A program made the translations under genes and the position numbers. This document shows positions 19,501 to 27,959 of a stretch of 64,000 nt of DNA, piece after piece; position 1 is the first letter of the stretch, and each line of letters starts with the position of its first letter. Origin of the DNA: Sphingobacterium arenae (GTDB lineage: Bacteria; Bacteroidota; Bacteroidia; Sphingobacteriales; Sphingobacteriaceae); contig NZ_JACNYK010000001.1 of assembly GCF_014692505.1 (NCBI RefSeq), positions 1,187,922 through 1,251,921 of the forward strand. The letters are read 5' to 3'. The notes under the pieces are model-generated. The model made no database searches. It worked only from the letters and a program-made list of their open reading frames with translations, and was not told the DNA's origin.

Positions 19501-19569
19501 TTAGAGGAAATCAACGTTCAACCTAACATTGGTTATATGACGAAAGTTAGAAATACCTTTGAAGCTTAA
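16555..19569 (+). CDS. actB: Alternative complex III subunit ActB, MoCo-like/iron-sulfur protein
   Basis: Large periplasmic iron-sulfur subunit of alternative complex III. The 1004-residue protein fuses a molybdopterin-oxidoreductase-like domain (about 90-740), which in this family carries no molybdenum cofactor, to a ferredoxin-type domain (about 750-960). The latter has cysteine clusters CTGCGSC, CQHCDHAPC, CFGTRYCANNC and CSMCIQ for four Fe-S centres. The Tat-type motif RRDFLK lies unusually far in, at residues 49-54, before a hydrophobic stretch ending LAAC. This is the extended Tat signal known for this family. It passes electrons between the quinol site and the hemes of ActA/ActE. Confidence 0.95.
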   Translation: MDSNKKYWKGLEELQQTPAFIESNKGEFAEPIPVEDVLNEAGLSTRTPRRDFLKALGFGLGAVTLAACNRTPVHKAVPYVIKPEEVTPGIPNYYASSFNGQSVLVRTREGRPISLAANPNSIGLNQGTDATTAAVVLDLYDMSKLQNPQLDGQDVDWSTLDKTVIDALNKAAGTGKQIAIVSNTVNSPSSLAAIAAFKTKYPTATHIQVDAVSYSGILEANRASFGKAVIPSYHLANANVVVSVAADFLGSWLAGEEHTQDYIQNRDYKSLKNGKMSRHIQFESGLSMTGSNADVRIAIKPSEEGAVLISLYNAITGQSLAGGVANKKAQTAIVLAAKELTNNRGNAVVVAGANDVNIQLLANAINSALGAYGAIIDLDNYSKQYEGSDAAFQQFLSAATAGQVGAALFLNSNPVYDYFKAEDVSNALAKIDFTLSFADRADETASILKAVAPTSSFLESWGDASAKEGYYTIVQPTINPVFNTRQAEQSLLVWAGDNTNIYDFVRKIWEENILAGTGKSWNDVLQTGFIYKGSSVGSSYTANVDVNAIANAIGATSKAIVGDFELKLYESTVLRDGRYANNAFLQELPDPVSKVTWDNYAALNPRDAENLGLGEHGKVSVEANGYTVELPVVLQPGQAQGTVSIAVGYGRTKVGKAGNNVGQNAFPFARLVNGTVQFEAKATVTKASGTYELAQTQTHHTIEGRNIIRETTFAKYLKDPNSESGRFADSHKTYDLWNKFESPGHKWVMAIDLNACTGCGSCIVACSVENNVPVVGRDEVRRRREMHWLRIDRYYTLEQEDGTKLTEEKEIAKATDYDYENVTVVHQPMLCQHCDHAPCETVCPVLATVHSSEGLNHMAYNRCFGTRYCANNCPYKVRRFNWFNYWNDARFDNYLNNEFTQLVLNPDVTARSRGVMEKCSMCIQRIQGGKLQAKMENRKLKDGDVKMACQEACSANAIIFGDVNDPESEVSKALRNERVYYVLEEINVQPNIGYMTKVRNTFEA

Positions 19570-19597
19570 TTTTGTTCTAATCTGAAATAAAACAACT

Positions 19598-21082
19598 ATG
19601 TCATCGCATAACGAATCAATATTAAGAGAACCATTAATAACCGGCAAGGATATCACTTATGCTAAAGTGACAGATGATATCTTGCTCCCGGTTGAAAATA
19701 AGCCAAACAAAGCTTGGTGGATCGGCTTTATCATAGCCGCTCTAGGAGCTATGTTGTGGGTAGTGAGTGTCGGATATACCTTTTGGACGGGAATCGGCGC
19801 TTGGGGTCTGAATAAAACGGTAGGTTGGGCATGGGATATCACCGACTTTGTATGGTGGGTAGGTATCGGTCACGCCGGAACGTTGATTTCAGCCGTATTG
19901 TTACTTTTCCGTCAGAATTGGCGTAACTCCATTAACCGTTCAGCAGAAGCGATGACAATCTTCGCCGTTATCTGTGCGGCTACGTATGTTGTTGCGCACA
20001 TGGGGCGTCCCTGGTTAGCCTATTGGATTTTCCCATTGCCGAATCAATTTGGATCGTTGTGGGTAAACTTCAACTCTCCGCTGGTATGGGATGCGTTTGC
20101 CATCTCTACTTATTTCACGGTGTCATTGGTGTTTTGGTATTGTGGTCTTTTGCCGGATATTGCAACTGTTCGTGACCGTGCAACGGGACTTAAACGGAAG
20201 ATTTATAAAGTTTTATCCTTTGGATGGAATGGTTCGGTTAAAACGTGGCAACGTTTTGAAATCGTTTCTTTGATTCTTGCTGGTATTTCTACGCCACTCG
20301 TACTTTCCGTACACACCATTGTATCTATGGACTTTGCTACTTCCGTGATTCCGGGATGGCATACAACGATCTTCCCTCCGTATTTCGTTGCGGGGGCAAT
20401 CTTCTCGGGGTTTGCAATGGTACAGACGCTATTGTTAATCCTGCGCAAGGTAATGAATTTCGAAAATTACATTACCATGTTCCACATCGAATCGATGAAC
20501 AAGATTATCATGGTGACGGGTTCTATCGTCGGAATCGCTTACTTAACCGAGTTGTTTATCGCATGGTATTCAGGTTCAGAATATGAGATGTATGCTTTTG
20601 CAAACCGTATTGCTGGTCCTTATGCTTGGGCTTATTGGGCAATGATGACCTGCAACGTTATTTCACCTCAGTTGTTTTGGTTTAAGAAAATTCGTACAAG
20701 TATTCCTATCTCTTGGGTATTGTCTATCGTGGTCAATATCGGGATGTGGTTTGAACGTTTTGTGATTATCGTAACCTCTTTGCACCGGGATTACCTACCA
20801 TCTTCATGGGCAATGTTCTATCCTACATGGGTGGACGTGGGTATATTCATAGGTTCCATCGGTTTGTTCTTCACGCTGTTCTTGTTGTTCCTGCGTTTCT
20901 TACCAAGCATTGCGATTGCAGAAGTTAAGCTGTTGTTAAAATCTGCAAGTTTGCAACAGAAGACGAAATTGGCGCAAGAGGGTGCATTCCCAGATGAACA
21001 GGTGAAATACTTCGAGAATTCACTAGAGAAATACGATTCTGTTTCGGAAGAAGATATTAAGGCATTAGACGTTAGAAAATAA
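19598..21082 (+). CDS. actC: Alternative complex III subunit ActC, NrfD-like quinol-binding membrane protein
   Basis: Integral membrane subunit related to NrfD/PsrC, which forms the quinol oxidation site of alternative complex III. The 494-residue protein has about ten hydrophobic helices after a polar N-terminus. It carries the expected aromatic- and glycine-rich segments such as WWVGIGHAGTLISAVLLLF (about residues 86-104) and AHMGRPWLAYWIFPLPN near 133. The C-terminal tail is polar and charged. It is paired with a second NrfD-like subunit, ActF, further down the operon, as in characterised complexes. It lies 28 bases after actB and six bases before actD. Confidence 0.95.
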   Translation: MSSHNESILREPLITGKDITYAKVTDDILLPVENKPNKAWWIGFIIAALGAMLWVVSVGYTFWTGIGAWGLNKTVGWAWDITDFVWWVGIGHAGTLISAVLLLFRQNWRNSINRSAEAMTIFAVICAATYVVAHMGRPWLAYWIFPLPNQFGSLWVNFNSPLVWDAFAISTYFTVSLVFWYCGLLPDIATVRDRATGLKRKIYKVLSFGWNGSVKTWQRFEIVSLILAGISTPLVLSVHTIVSMDFATSVIPGWHTTIFPPYFVAGAIFSGFAMVQTLLLILRKVMNFENYITMFHIESMNKIIMVTGSIVGIAYLTELFIAWYSGSEYEMYAFANRIAGPYAWAYWAMMTCNVISPQLFWFKKIRTSIPISWVLSIVVNIGMWFERFVIIVTSLHRDYLPSSWAMFYPTWVDVGIFIGSIGLFFTLFLLFLRFLPSIAIAEVKLLLKSASLQQKTKLAQEGAFPDEQVKYFENSLEKYDSVSEEDIKALDVRK

Positions 21083-21088
21083 TAAGCA

Positions 21089-21625
21089 ATGAGCAATACA
21101 AAATATATATTAGGTAGTTTTGCCGATCCCGATGAAATGATGCACGGTATCGACAAGTTGCAGGCAAACAATATCGGCATATATGATTGTTTTACGCCGA
21201 TGCCTATTCATGGAATTGAGGATAAATTAGGTGTTAAGCCATCTCGTTTACCCATAGCAGCGTTTTGTTTTGGCGCGTTGGGTACTTGTTTGGGTTTTAG
21301 CTTATTGTATTACACCATGGCTTATGATTGGCCGATGAATATCGGTGGTAAACCCTCTCTACCTTTACCTAACTTTGTACCGGTTACATTCGAAGTTACC
21401 ATTTTGCTTTGTGCTTTAGGCATGGTGGCAACATTCTTTTTCCGTAATCATTTATTCCCTGGACGTGCACCTCGCGTAATGGACTTGAGAGCCTCCGATG
21501 ATCGTTTCGTTATTGCTATAGATGCCCGTGAAAATACAGACCATACGCTAATTGAATCTTTGTTAAAAGATGCCGGCGCGGTTGAAGTTAAATACAATGA
21601 AAGAAAATATGTTAGCTATGAATAA
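21089..21625 (+). CDS. actD: Alternative complex III subunit ActD (DUF3341)
   Basis: Small membrane subunit of alternative complex III, 178 residues, DUF3341 family. An N-terminal cytoplasmic part (YILGSFADPDEMMHGIDKL, about residues 5-23) precedes two hydrophobic helices (near 55-75 and 100-120), followed by a soluble C-terminal part containing FPGRAPRVMDLRASDDRFVI. In solved complexes ActD packs beside ActC and ActF and carries no redox cofactor; none is visible here. Its last codons overlap the beginning of actE by eight bases, which suggests translational coupling. Confidence 0.93.
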   Translation: MSNTKYILGSFADPDEMMHGIDKLQANNIGIYDCFTPMPIHGIEDKLGVKPSRLPIAAFCFGALGTCLGFSLLYYTMAYDWPMNIGGKPSLPLPNFVPVTFEVTILLCALGMVATFFFRNHLFPGRAPRVMDLRASDDRFVIAIDARENTDHTLIESLLKDAGAVEVKYNERKYVSYE

Positions 21626-22247
21626 GAAGAATTTTCTTGGAACTGTATGCGCCGCATTTGTTTTGACGGCGGTAGTTTCCAGCTGTGGTGATGGAAAGAC
21701 ACGCAGCACAGGATGGGAATTCTCCAGAAATATGTATGATCCGATCGCTTATAACCCGGATCAACCCAATAACAATTTTGAAAATAAAATAACAGCGCAA
21801 CTTCCACCGGAAAATACAACGCCGATTGGTTTTGAGCGGTTTGAGTTTGATAATTCGATAGAAGAGTACGAACGTGCAGGTCTGGAATTGACCAACCCGT
21901 TGGCAGTTACAAACGAAAATTTGGCAAAAGGGGGTGCTTTATATCATACGTATTGTGCAGTATGTCATGGTAAAGATGGTAAAGGTGATGGACCTATTAC
22001 AAAGGATCGTTCCGTATCAGATTCGCGTGGCACACGAGCGTTAGAAAATTTTCCACCACCGCCGTCTTATCAGAAATCGGATGGTGCAAATTCGTCACGT
22101 GGTGGCGCTATGAGTGCGCTTTCGGAAGGTAAAATATATCATACGATATACTACGGTCATAACTCAATGGGATCACATGCATCTCAATTATCACCAGAAG
22201 AGCGTTGGCAGGTTGTCATGTATGTACAGGAATTACAAAAAAAATAA
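21618..22247 (+). CDS. actE: Alternative complex III subunit ActE, monoheme cytochrome c lipoprotein
   Basis: Monoheme cytochrome c that serves as an electron exit site of alternative complex III. I prefer ATG 21618, overlapping the actD stop, because it places a clean lipoprotein signal at the N-terminus (NKKNFLGT...VVSSC, Cys23). The in-frame starts upstream at 21570, 21597 and 21609 would bury that signal behind a charged tail. The single heme motif is YCAVCHGKDGKGDG in the middle of the protein. The C-terminal GHNSMGSHASQL segment supplies the probable methionine ligand, followed by the typical YVQELQ helix. The lipid anchor would hold it at the periplasmic face. Confidence 0.92.
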   Translation: MNKKNFLGTVCAAFVLTAVVSSCGDGKTRSTGWEFSRNMYDPIAYNPDQPNNNFENKITAQLPPENTTPIGFERFEFDNSIEEYERAGLELTNPLAVTNENLAKGGALYHTYCAVCHGKDGKGDGPITKDRSVSDSRGTRALENFPPPPSYQKSDGANSSRGGAMSALSEGKIYHTIYYGHNSMGSHASQLSPEERWQVVMYVQELQKK

Positions 22248-22266
22248 TCTAACATCAATATAGTAA

Positions 22267-23502
22267 ATGGGAACTCACAATCATCATCACGATTATAATT
22301 TCGGCGAAAAATTTCAGTTCGCAGGTATCGCTAAGATACTCAGCTTGATTGGAATTGCTGTAGGGGTGGTAGCTATTGCTTTCGGCCTTCTATCAAGTGA
22401 CCATATTATGGTTGAACGTACATACGCTAACCTATTATTGATGGGTTATTATTTCACTTGTGTATGTGCTGCGGGCGCATTTTTCTTAGCATTGCAATTT
22501 GTTACACAGTCGGGTTGGTCTGCTGGTTTAATACGTATTCCGCAGGCTATGGCAAGTGTATTACCAATAGCGGCAGTCATATTGTTTGCTATTGTTGGTC
22601 TGGGATTGTTTACACATAATTTATACCATCATTGGCATGCTGACGGGTTGACGGATCCCGATAGCCCGCATTACGATGCGTTGGTGGCAGGTAAATCTGC
22701 TTTTTTAAATGTCCCTGGATTCTTGATTCGCCAGATTCTATTCATGGGATCATATAGTATATTTGCTTTTATTTTAGCGAAACTGTCTTATCAGGAAGAT
22801 TTAGACGGAGGATTGAACTCTTATAAGAAGAGTTTTAAATTATCGGCTATTTTCTTAGTAATTTTTGGCTTTACAACACCGATATGGTCGTTTGACACGG
22901 TTATGTCACTCGAAGCACATTGGTTTTCTACGATGTTTGGATGGTATAATTTTGCTGCTATGTGGGTTAGTGGATTGGCTGCTATTATTATCATTCTGAT
23001 ATTGGTGAAGAAAGCTGGATATTTATCGTGGGTAAACGAGAATCATTTACATGATCTGGGTAAATTGCTGTTCGGTTTCTCTATCTTTTGGACTTATGTG
23101 TGGTTTGCACAATTTATATTGATTTGGTACTCTAATATCCCGGAAGAAACGGTATACTTCTATAAAAGATGGGAACCAGAATATAAGCCTTGGTTTTGGG
23201 TGAATATTATAATCAACTTTGTTGCGCCGCTATTGCTTTTGGTAGATAGAAGTCGGATACGGAGTTCAAATGCTCTTCTGTTCACCTCTATTTTATTATT
23301 GTGTGGACACTGGTTAGATTATTATATTATGATTATGCCGGGTACTGTAGAAAACCATCGTGGATTTGGATTTATCGAGATTGGAACAGCGTTAGGTTTT
23401 GTAGGGTTATTCACATTCCTCGTGATGAGTAAGTTGAGCAAACATGCATTGGCTCCCAAAAACCATCCGTTTTTGGAAGAGAGTTTACATCATCAAATAT
23501 AG
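22267..23502 (+). CDS. actF: Alternative complex III subunit ActF, NrfD-like membrane protein
   Basis: Second polytopic NrfD-like subunit of alternative complex III, 411 residues with about ten hydrophobic helices. The N-terminus is histidine-rich (GTHNHHHDYNFGEKF). Conserved-looking stretches include FAQFILIWYSNIPEETVYF near 282 and HWLDYYIMIMPG near 350, which are characteristic of ActF proteins. In known structures ActF lacks the active quinol site and contributes a proton-path-like channel; that assignment comes from the family, not from this sequence. It completes the set of six act genes, with coxB following 46 bases later. Confidence 0.93.
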   Translation: MGTHNHHHDYNFGEKFQFAGIAKILSLIGIAVGVVAIAFGLLSSDHIMVERTYANLLLMGYYFTCVCAAGAFFLALQFVTQSGWSAGLIRIPQAMASVLPIAAVILFAIVGLGLFTHNLYHHWHADGLTDPDSPHYDALVAGKSAFLNVPGFLIRQILFMGSYSIFAFILAKLSYQEDLDGGLNSYKKSFKLSAIFLVIFGFTTPIWSFDTVMSLEAHWFSTMFGWYNFAAMWVSGLAAIIIILILVKKAGYLSWVNENHLHDLGKLLFGFSIFWTYVWFAQFILIWYSNIPEETVYFYKRWEPEYKPWFWVNIIINFVAPLLLLVDRSRIRSSNALLFTSILLLCGHWLDYYIMIMPGTVENHRGFGFIEIGTALGFVGLFTFLVMSKLSKHALAPKNHPFLEESLHHQI

Positions 23503-23548
23503 TTTTCTAATCATTGCATAATAATACGTTTAAACGTTTTAATAAGAA

Positions 23549-24901
23549 ATGAAATTCAAAATTAATAACAGATTCAGAGCCGTGTTGGGATGCTTACTAG
23601 CCGTAGGGTTACTATTCTCTACACCGAGTTTAGCTTTTCAACAGGATTCATTAGCTCAGGAAACCGAGGTCTCAGCCGTTGCAGATACGGTTGAGGAGGG
23701 AGATGTTGATACTGCTGCAACAGAATTGGCAGCAACGGATACGGCGTCCGCAGCAGCGGGAGAAGCCGTTGCCGCAACGACAACGACAACATCGTCAGCA
23801 TCATCCGCAGCTACTGCTGCAGACGAGGAGTCGCAAATAGATCCACAAGTTTATAAAAACTTAACGTACTACATATTATTATTTTTAATTCTATGTACGA
23901 TTGTGGCGATCGTTTGTAAGGTGTTATCGATTTACGATTTGACCCGTAAAATGAATGGAAGATACAATCCATTCGCCAACAACACTTTTCAATCTGTCTT
24001 ATTTCTTATCTTTTTGGTAGGATTTTTAGCGATGCTTTACTATGGCTACGCTGTTTGGGGTAGCTGGGCGTGGAGGGAAGCTGCAACCGAACATGGGCAG
24101 CGCATTGATACGATGTTTATCGTAACGACGGTTATCATTACCATAGTATTGGTGGTAATCCACTTGTTGTTACTTTCCTTTCCGTTTATTTATAGAATGC
24201 GTTCTGCCGAATCACGTGCTTATTATTATCCGCATAATGATACGATAGAGAAAATATGGACAATTGTTCCAGCGGTGGTATTGACAATATTGGTTCTTTT
24301 TGGGTTCTTTACGTGGAGATCAATCACGAATGTGCCGGAAGAACTGCAGAAGTCTGCCATTCAGATTGAAGTTCTGGGCGAGCAGTTCCAATGGCAAGTT
24401 CGTTACCCAGGTAACGACGGTACTTTCGGAAAACGGAACTATAAATTGACGACTCCGATGAATTCTTATGGTATTGATTTCGCCGATAAGCACGCTTGGG
24501 ATGATATTCAGGGGTCGGATATTGTTATTCCTGTCAATAAATCAGTGCGTTTCCATATTATATCAAAAGATATTATTCATTCGTTCTATATCCCTGATTT
24601 CCGAGTACAAATCAACGCAGTACCGGGGATGACCAACTATTTCCAGTTTACACCAACGATTACAACAGAGGAGATGCGGGAGAAAATGGATGATCCGAAA
24701 TATAATTTCGTTATGTTATGTAACAAAATATGTGGTTCGGGACATTACAATATGCAAAAGAATGTGGTTGTGGTGACAGAAGAAGAGTACAAAACATGGT
24801 TGAGTACACAGGGGAAATATTTTACTGAAGATTTGCAGAAAGAGTTTGCTTCAGCAGATTCCGGTGATGCGAAAGAACTCACCACAGCTTCATTAAATTA
24901 A
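23549..24901 (+). CDS. coxB: Cytochrome c oxidase subunit II (CuA protein)
   Basis: Subunit II of an aa3-type oxidase, carrying the CuA centre that receives electrons from cytochrome c or directly from alternative complex III. The 450 residues start with a signal peptide (cleavage near residue 30). An unusual low-complexity Ala/Thr/Glu/Ser stretch follows (about 38-95), and four hydrophobic segments (about 105-127, 148-170, 188-213, 236-257), where two is usual. The CuA domain is complete: H344, C391, C395, H399 and M402 (CNKICGSGHYNM). There is no fused cytochrome c domain, so this is not a caa3 form. coxA follows 27 bases later. Confidence 0.95.
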   Translation: MKFKINNRFRAVLGCLLAVGLLFSTPSLAFQQDSLAQETEVSAVADTVEEGDVDTAATELAATDTASAAAGEAVAATTTTTSSASSAATAADEESQIDPQVYKNLTYYILLFLILCTIVAIVCKVLSIYDLTRKMNGRYNPFANNTFQSVLFLIFLVGFLAMLYYGYAVWGSWAWREAATEHGQRIDTMFIVTTVIITIVLVVIHLLLLSFPFIYRMRSAESRAYYYPHNDTIEKIWTIVPAVVLTILVLFGFFTWRSITNVPEELQKSAIQIEVLGEQFQWQVRYPGNDGTFGKRNYKLTTPMNSYGIDFADKHAWDDIQGSDIVIPVNKSVRFHIISKDIIHSFYIPDFRVQINAVPGMTNYFQFTPTITTEEMREKMDDPKYNFVMLCNKICGSGHYNMQKNVVVVTEEEYKTWLSTQGKYFTEDLQKEFASADSGDAKELTTASLN

Positions 24902-24928
24902 TTGAAATAAGATAACTATTAAACGAAT

Positions 24929-26806
24929 ATGTCAAGTACAGTTATATCGCACGGCGCAGCGCATCATGACGCACATGATCATCATCAAGAAACTTTTCTG
25001 ACGAAGTATGTCTTCAGTCAGGATCACAAGATGATTGCGAAGCAATTTTTGATCACAGGTATTGTGATGGCGGTCTTCGCTATGGTGCTTTCTATCTTGT
25101 TCCGTATCCAATTAGCTTGGCCGGATACAGATTTTCCAATTTTAGAGGTCTTCTTAGGCAAATGGGCAGAAGGTGGACGTATTAAACCTGATTTTTTCTT
25201 AGCTCTCGTCACTATTCACGGTACGATGATGGTTTTCTTCGTATTGACAGCAGGTTTGTCAGGTACTTTTAGTAACCTATTGATTCCGTATCAATTGGGT
25301 GCACGCGATATGGCGTCGCCTTTTATGAATATGTTGTCGTATTGGTTCTTCTTAACAGCTTGTGTTATCATGGTAAGCTCTTTCTTTGTAGAGAGTGGGC
25401 CAGCATCTGCTGGGTGGACAATTTACCCTCCGCTTTCGTCGGTGCCGACATCTATTGCGGGATCCGGACTGGGGATGACGTTGTGGCTGATAAGTATGGG
25501 ATTGTTCATTATTTCGCAGGTACTGGGCGGGGTGAATTATATCAGTACAATCTTGAACATGCGTACCAAAGGAATGGATTTGTGGAAGATGCCGTTAACT
25601 ATCTGGTCTTTTTTCTTGACAGCAATTGTAGGTCTATTATCTTTCCCTGTATTGGTTTCGGCCGTTGTTCTATTGTTCTTTGACCGTTCGGTAGGAACGT
25701 CGTTTTACTTGTCTGATTTAGTTGTCCAAGGTCAAATTTTGCCTAACGAAGGTGGTTCACCTATCTTGTTTCAGCACTTGTTTTGGTTCTTAGGACATCC
25801 CGAAGTATATATTGTGGTGATGCCTGCGATGGGTCTCACTTCGGAAATAATCTCCACGAATTCTCGGAAGCCAATTTTCGGCTACCATGCGATGGTTTAT
25901 TCATTGGTAGGTATTACCGTATTGTCTTTTATCGTTTGGGGACACCATATGTTTGTAACAGGGATGAACCCGTTCTTAGGTGGGGTGTTCATGATAACGA
26001 CACTGATTATTGCGGTGCCATCTGCGGTAAAGGCCTTTAACTATACAGCTACACTTTGGAGAGGTAATATCCGTTTTACACCGGCGATGATGTTTGCGAT
26101 CGGAATGGTGTCGTTTTTTGTCTCGGGAGGTGTTACCGGTTTATATGTAGGTAACGCGGCACTGGATATTAACTTGCACGATACTTATTTTGTGGTTGCG
26201 CATTTCCATTTGGTGATGGGATCAGCTTCGATTTTTGGGATGTTGGCCGGGGTTTATCATTGGTACCCGAAGATGTTCGGACGTATGATGGACACTAAAC
26301 TAGGGTATTTGCACTTTTGGATTACGTTCGTTTGTGCATACTTAGTATTCTTCCCAATGCACTTTATGGGAATTGATGGTGTGCCACGTCGTTATTATAC
26401 TTTTACTGCATTCCCTTTCATGGATAAGTGGTTCTCGGTAAACTTATTAATTACGTGGGCGGCGATTATTGCGGCATTAGCACAGGTTGCATTTTTATGG
26501 AACTTTTTCGCCTCCATTTGGAGAGGTAGAAAAGCAACTCAAAATCCTTGGGCAGCCAATACATTGGAGTGGACGACACCGGTAGAACATATTCACGGAA
26601 ACTGGCCGGGTGAAATCCCTACTGTTTATCGTTGGCCGTATGATTACAGCAAACCTGGACACCATACAGACTTTATTCCACAACATGTTCCGTTTTCGGA
26701 GACGATGAGCTCGAATTTACCACATGATTTTGAAGGTAACGAAGAAGCTATACGTATACAAAATGAATGGAACAAAGAAAATAAAAGAGAGGTAATAGAA
26801 GGTTAA
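24929..26806 (+). CDS. coxA: Cytochrome c oxidase subunit I
   Basis: Catalytic heme-copper subunit reducing oxygen to water and pumping protons. The 625-residue protein has the expected twelve-helix pattern after a His-rich N-terminus. The active-site helix GHPEVY (near 287-292) contains the CuB ligand His, the crosslinking Tyr and the Glu of the D-channel, marking an A1-type oxidase. HH of GHHMF (near 338) supplies the other CuB ligands, and HDTYFVVAHFH (near 416-426) supplies the heme a3 and heme a ligands. The C-terminal extension is soluble (HGNWPGEIPTVYRW). Placed between coxB and the heme A biosynthesis genes. Confidence 0.97.
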   Translation: MSSTVISHGAAHHDAHDHHQETFLTKYVFSQDHKMIAKQFLITGIVMAVFAMVLSILFRIQLAWPDTDFPILEVFLGKWAEGGRIKPDFFLALVTIHGTMMVFFVLTAGLSGTFSNLLIPYQLGARDMASPFMNMLSYWFFLTACVIMVSSFFVESGPASAGWTIYPPLSSVPTSIAGSGLGMTLWLISMGLFIISQVLGGVNYISTILNMRTKGMDLWKMPLTIWSFFLTAIVGLLSFPVLVSAVVLLFFDRSVGTSFYLSDLVVQGQILPNEGGSPILFQHLFWFLGHPEVYIVVMPAMGLTSEIISTNSRKPIFGYHAMVYSLVGITVLSFIVWGHHMFVTGMNPFLGGVFMITTLIIAVPSAVKAFNYTATLWRGNIRFTPAMMFAIGMVSFFVSGGVTGLYVGNAALDINLHDTYFVVAHFHLVMGSASIFGMLAGVYHWYPKMFGRMMDTKLGYLHFWITFVCAYLVFFPMHFMGIDGVPRRYYTFTAFPFMDKWFSVNLLITWAAIIAALAQVAFLWNFFASIWRGRKATQNPWAANTLEWTTPVEHIHGNWPGEIPTVYRWPYDYSKPGHHTDFIPQHVPFSETMSSNLPHDFEGNEEAIRIQNEWNKENKREVIEG

Positions 26807-26846
26807 GTCTAATAAATAAAGAAGCAGCGGAGAGCAGATTAGCATT

Positions 26847-27890
26847 ATGTACCCTGATACGGAAAAGCGGTTCATTAAAGCAAATAGGATTACGATATTT
26901 GTTTTATTCCTAGTCATTCTGGCTGGAGGAGTCGTGCGAAGTACAGGGTCTGGGATGGGTTGTCCGGATTGGCCGAAATGTTTTAATCGTATAATTCCGC
27001 CTACAAATGTGTCGCAATTGCCTGCGGGCTATGAGCAACATTATATTGACGGACGGGTTAAAAAAAACCAACGGTTTGCTAAGATGGTAGCTTTTTTTGG
27101 ATACCCCGAAATGGCTGATAAAATACGTCATGACGAGTCGATCTTAAAGCATGAGGAATTTAACGCAGCAAAGACGTGGACAGAATATATAAATCGTTTA
27201 GTTGGTGTTACAGTCGGTTTCTGTCTTTTGTTTTCCGCGATATTTTCTTTTACCTATAGGAAAAGTAAGCCATCGATTTTATGGTGGAGTGTTCTGAATC
27301 TTATTGTTGTCGTTATTCAGGCATGGTTAGGATCTATTGTGGTCTCTACGAATCTAATGCCTTGGATTATTACAGTACACATGTTGTTGGCTTTGATTAT
27401 TGTTGCCATTAGCATCTATACGTTCTATTTGGCGACTACCATGCGGAATAAGAGCATTCTTATTAATAATCGTTTTGATCTCCTGAAAGGAATAGCGGTG
27501 TTTCTGTTGTTGCTGACTGTTGTACAGGTGGTCTACGGAACGGAGGTCAGGGAAGCGATTGATCATTTAAATTACGAAGGTGTTTCTCGTCAAGACTGGA
27601 TATCCAGTATAGGAGCATCTTATGACATACACCGAATGTTGGCTTATATATCATTAGGAGCAACTGTTCTGTTGTTTTTTTTGGTCAAAAATAAGTTTAG
27701 TTCATTGACATTACAAAGTAGATACGCTTGGATTATACTGATCTTGGTTGGTGTTCAGATGGTGTCCGGAATTATTCTAGCTCGTTTTAATGTGCCAGCG
27801 GTTGCCCAGACTACACATCTGGTTTTCGCTAGCTTGTTTTTTGGTGCGCAGTATTATCTAATGCTATTAATGACAAAATTAAAACGATAG
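26847..27890 (+). CDS. ctaA: Heme A synthase (COX15/CtaA)
   Basis: Membrane enzyme oxidising the C8 methyl group of heme O to give heme A for the oxidase. The 347-residue protein has about eight hydrophobic helices. Family features are LVILAGGVVRSTGSGMGCPDWP near the N-terminus, the first histidine region EYINRLVG, and later DIHRMLAY and QTTHLVFA carrying the other heme-ligating histidines. Between the first two helices lies a long extracytoplasmic loop, which holds the KCF segment. It sits between coxA and ctaB, so heme O formation and conversion are co-expressed with the apo-oxidase. Confidence 0.95.
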   Translation: MYPDTEKRFIKANRITIFVLFLVILAGGVVRSTGSGMGCPDWPKCFNRIIPPTNVSQLPAGYEQHYIDGRVKKNQRFAKMVAFFGYPEMADKIRHDESILKHEEFNAAKTWTEYINRLVGVTVGFCLLFSAIFSFTYRKSKPSILWWSVLNLIVVVIQAWLGSIVVSTNLMPWIITVHMLLALIIVAISIYTFYLATTMRNKSILINNRFDLLKGIAVFLLLLTVVQVVYGTEVREAIDHLNYEGVSRQDWISSIGASYDIHRMLAYISLGATVLLFFLVKNKFSSLTLQSRYAWIILILVGVQMVSGIILARFNVPAVAQTTHLVFASLFFGAQYYLMLLMTKLKR

Positions 27891-27959
27891 TATGAACAAA
27901 GTTATAGACATTTGTGGTTCTAATGCAGTTGTTCATTTTTAGAAGAGGGTATAGTTTTC

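Noticed and set aside
16555..19569. ActB as an active molybdenum oxidoreductase
   Set aside because: The Mo domain belongs to the ActB group, which carries no molybdenum cofactor in characterised complexes; the gene is within a complete act operon.
21570..21617. N-terminally extended actE starting at 21570
   Set aside because: It would overlap actD by 56 bases and hide the lipoprotein signal; the ATG at 21618 gives a proper signal.
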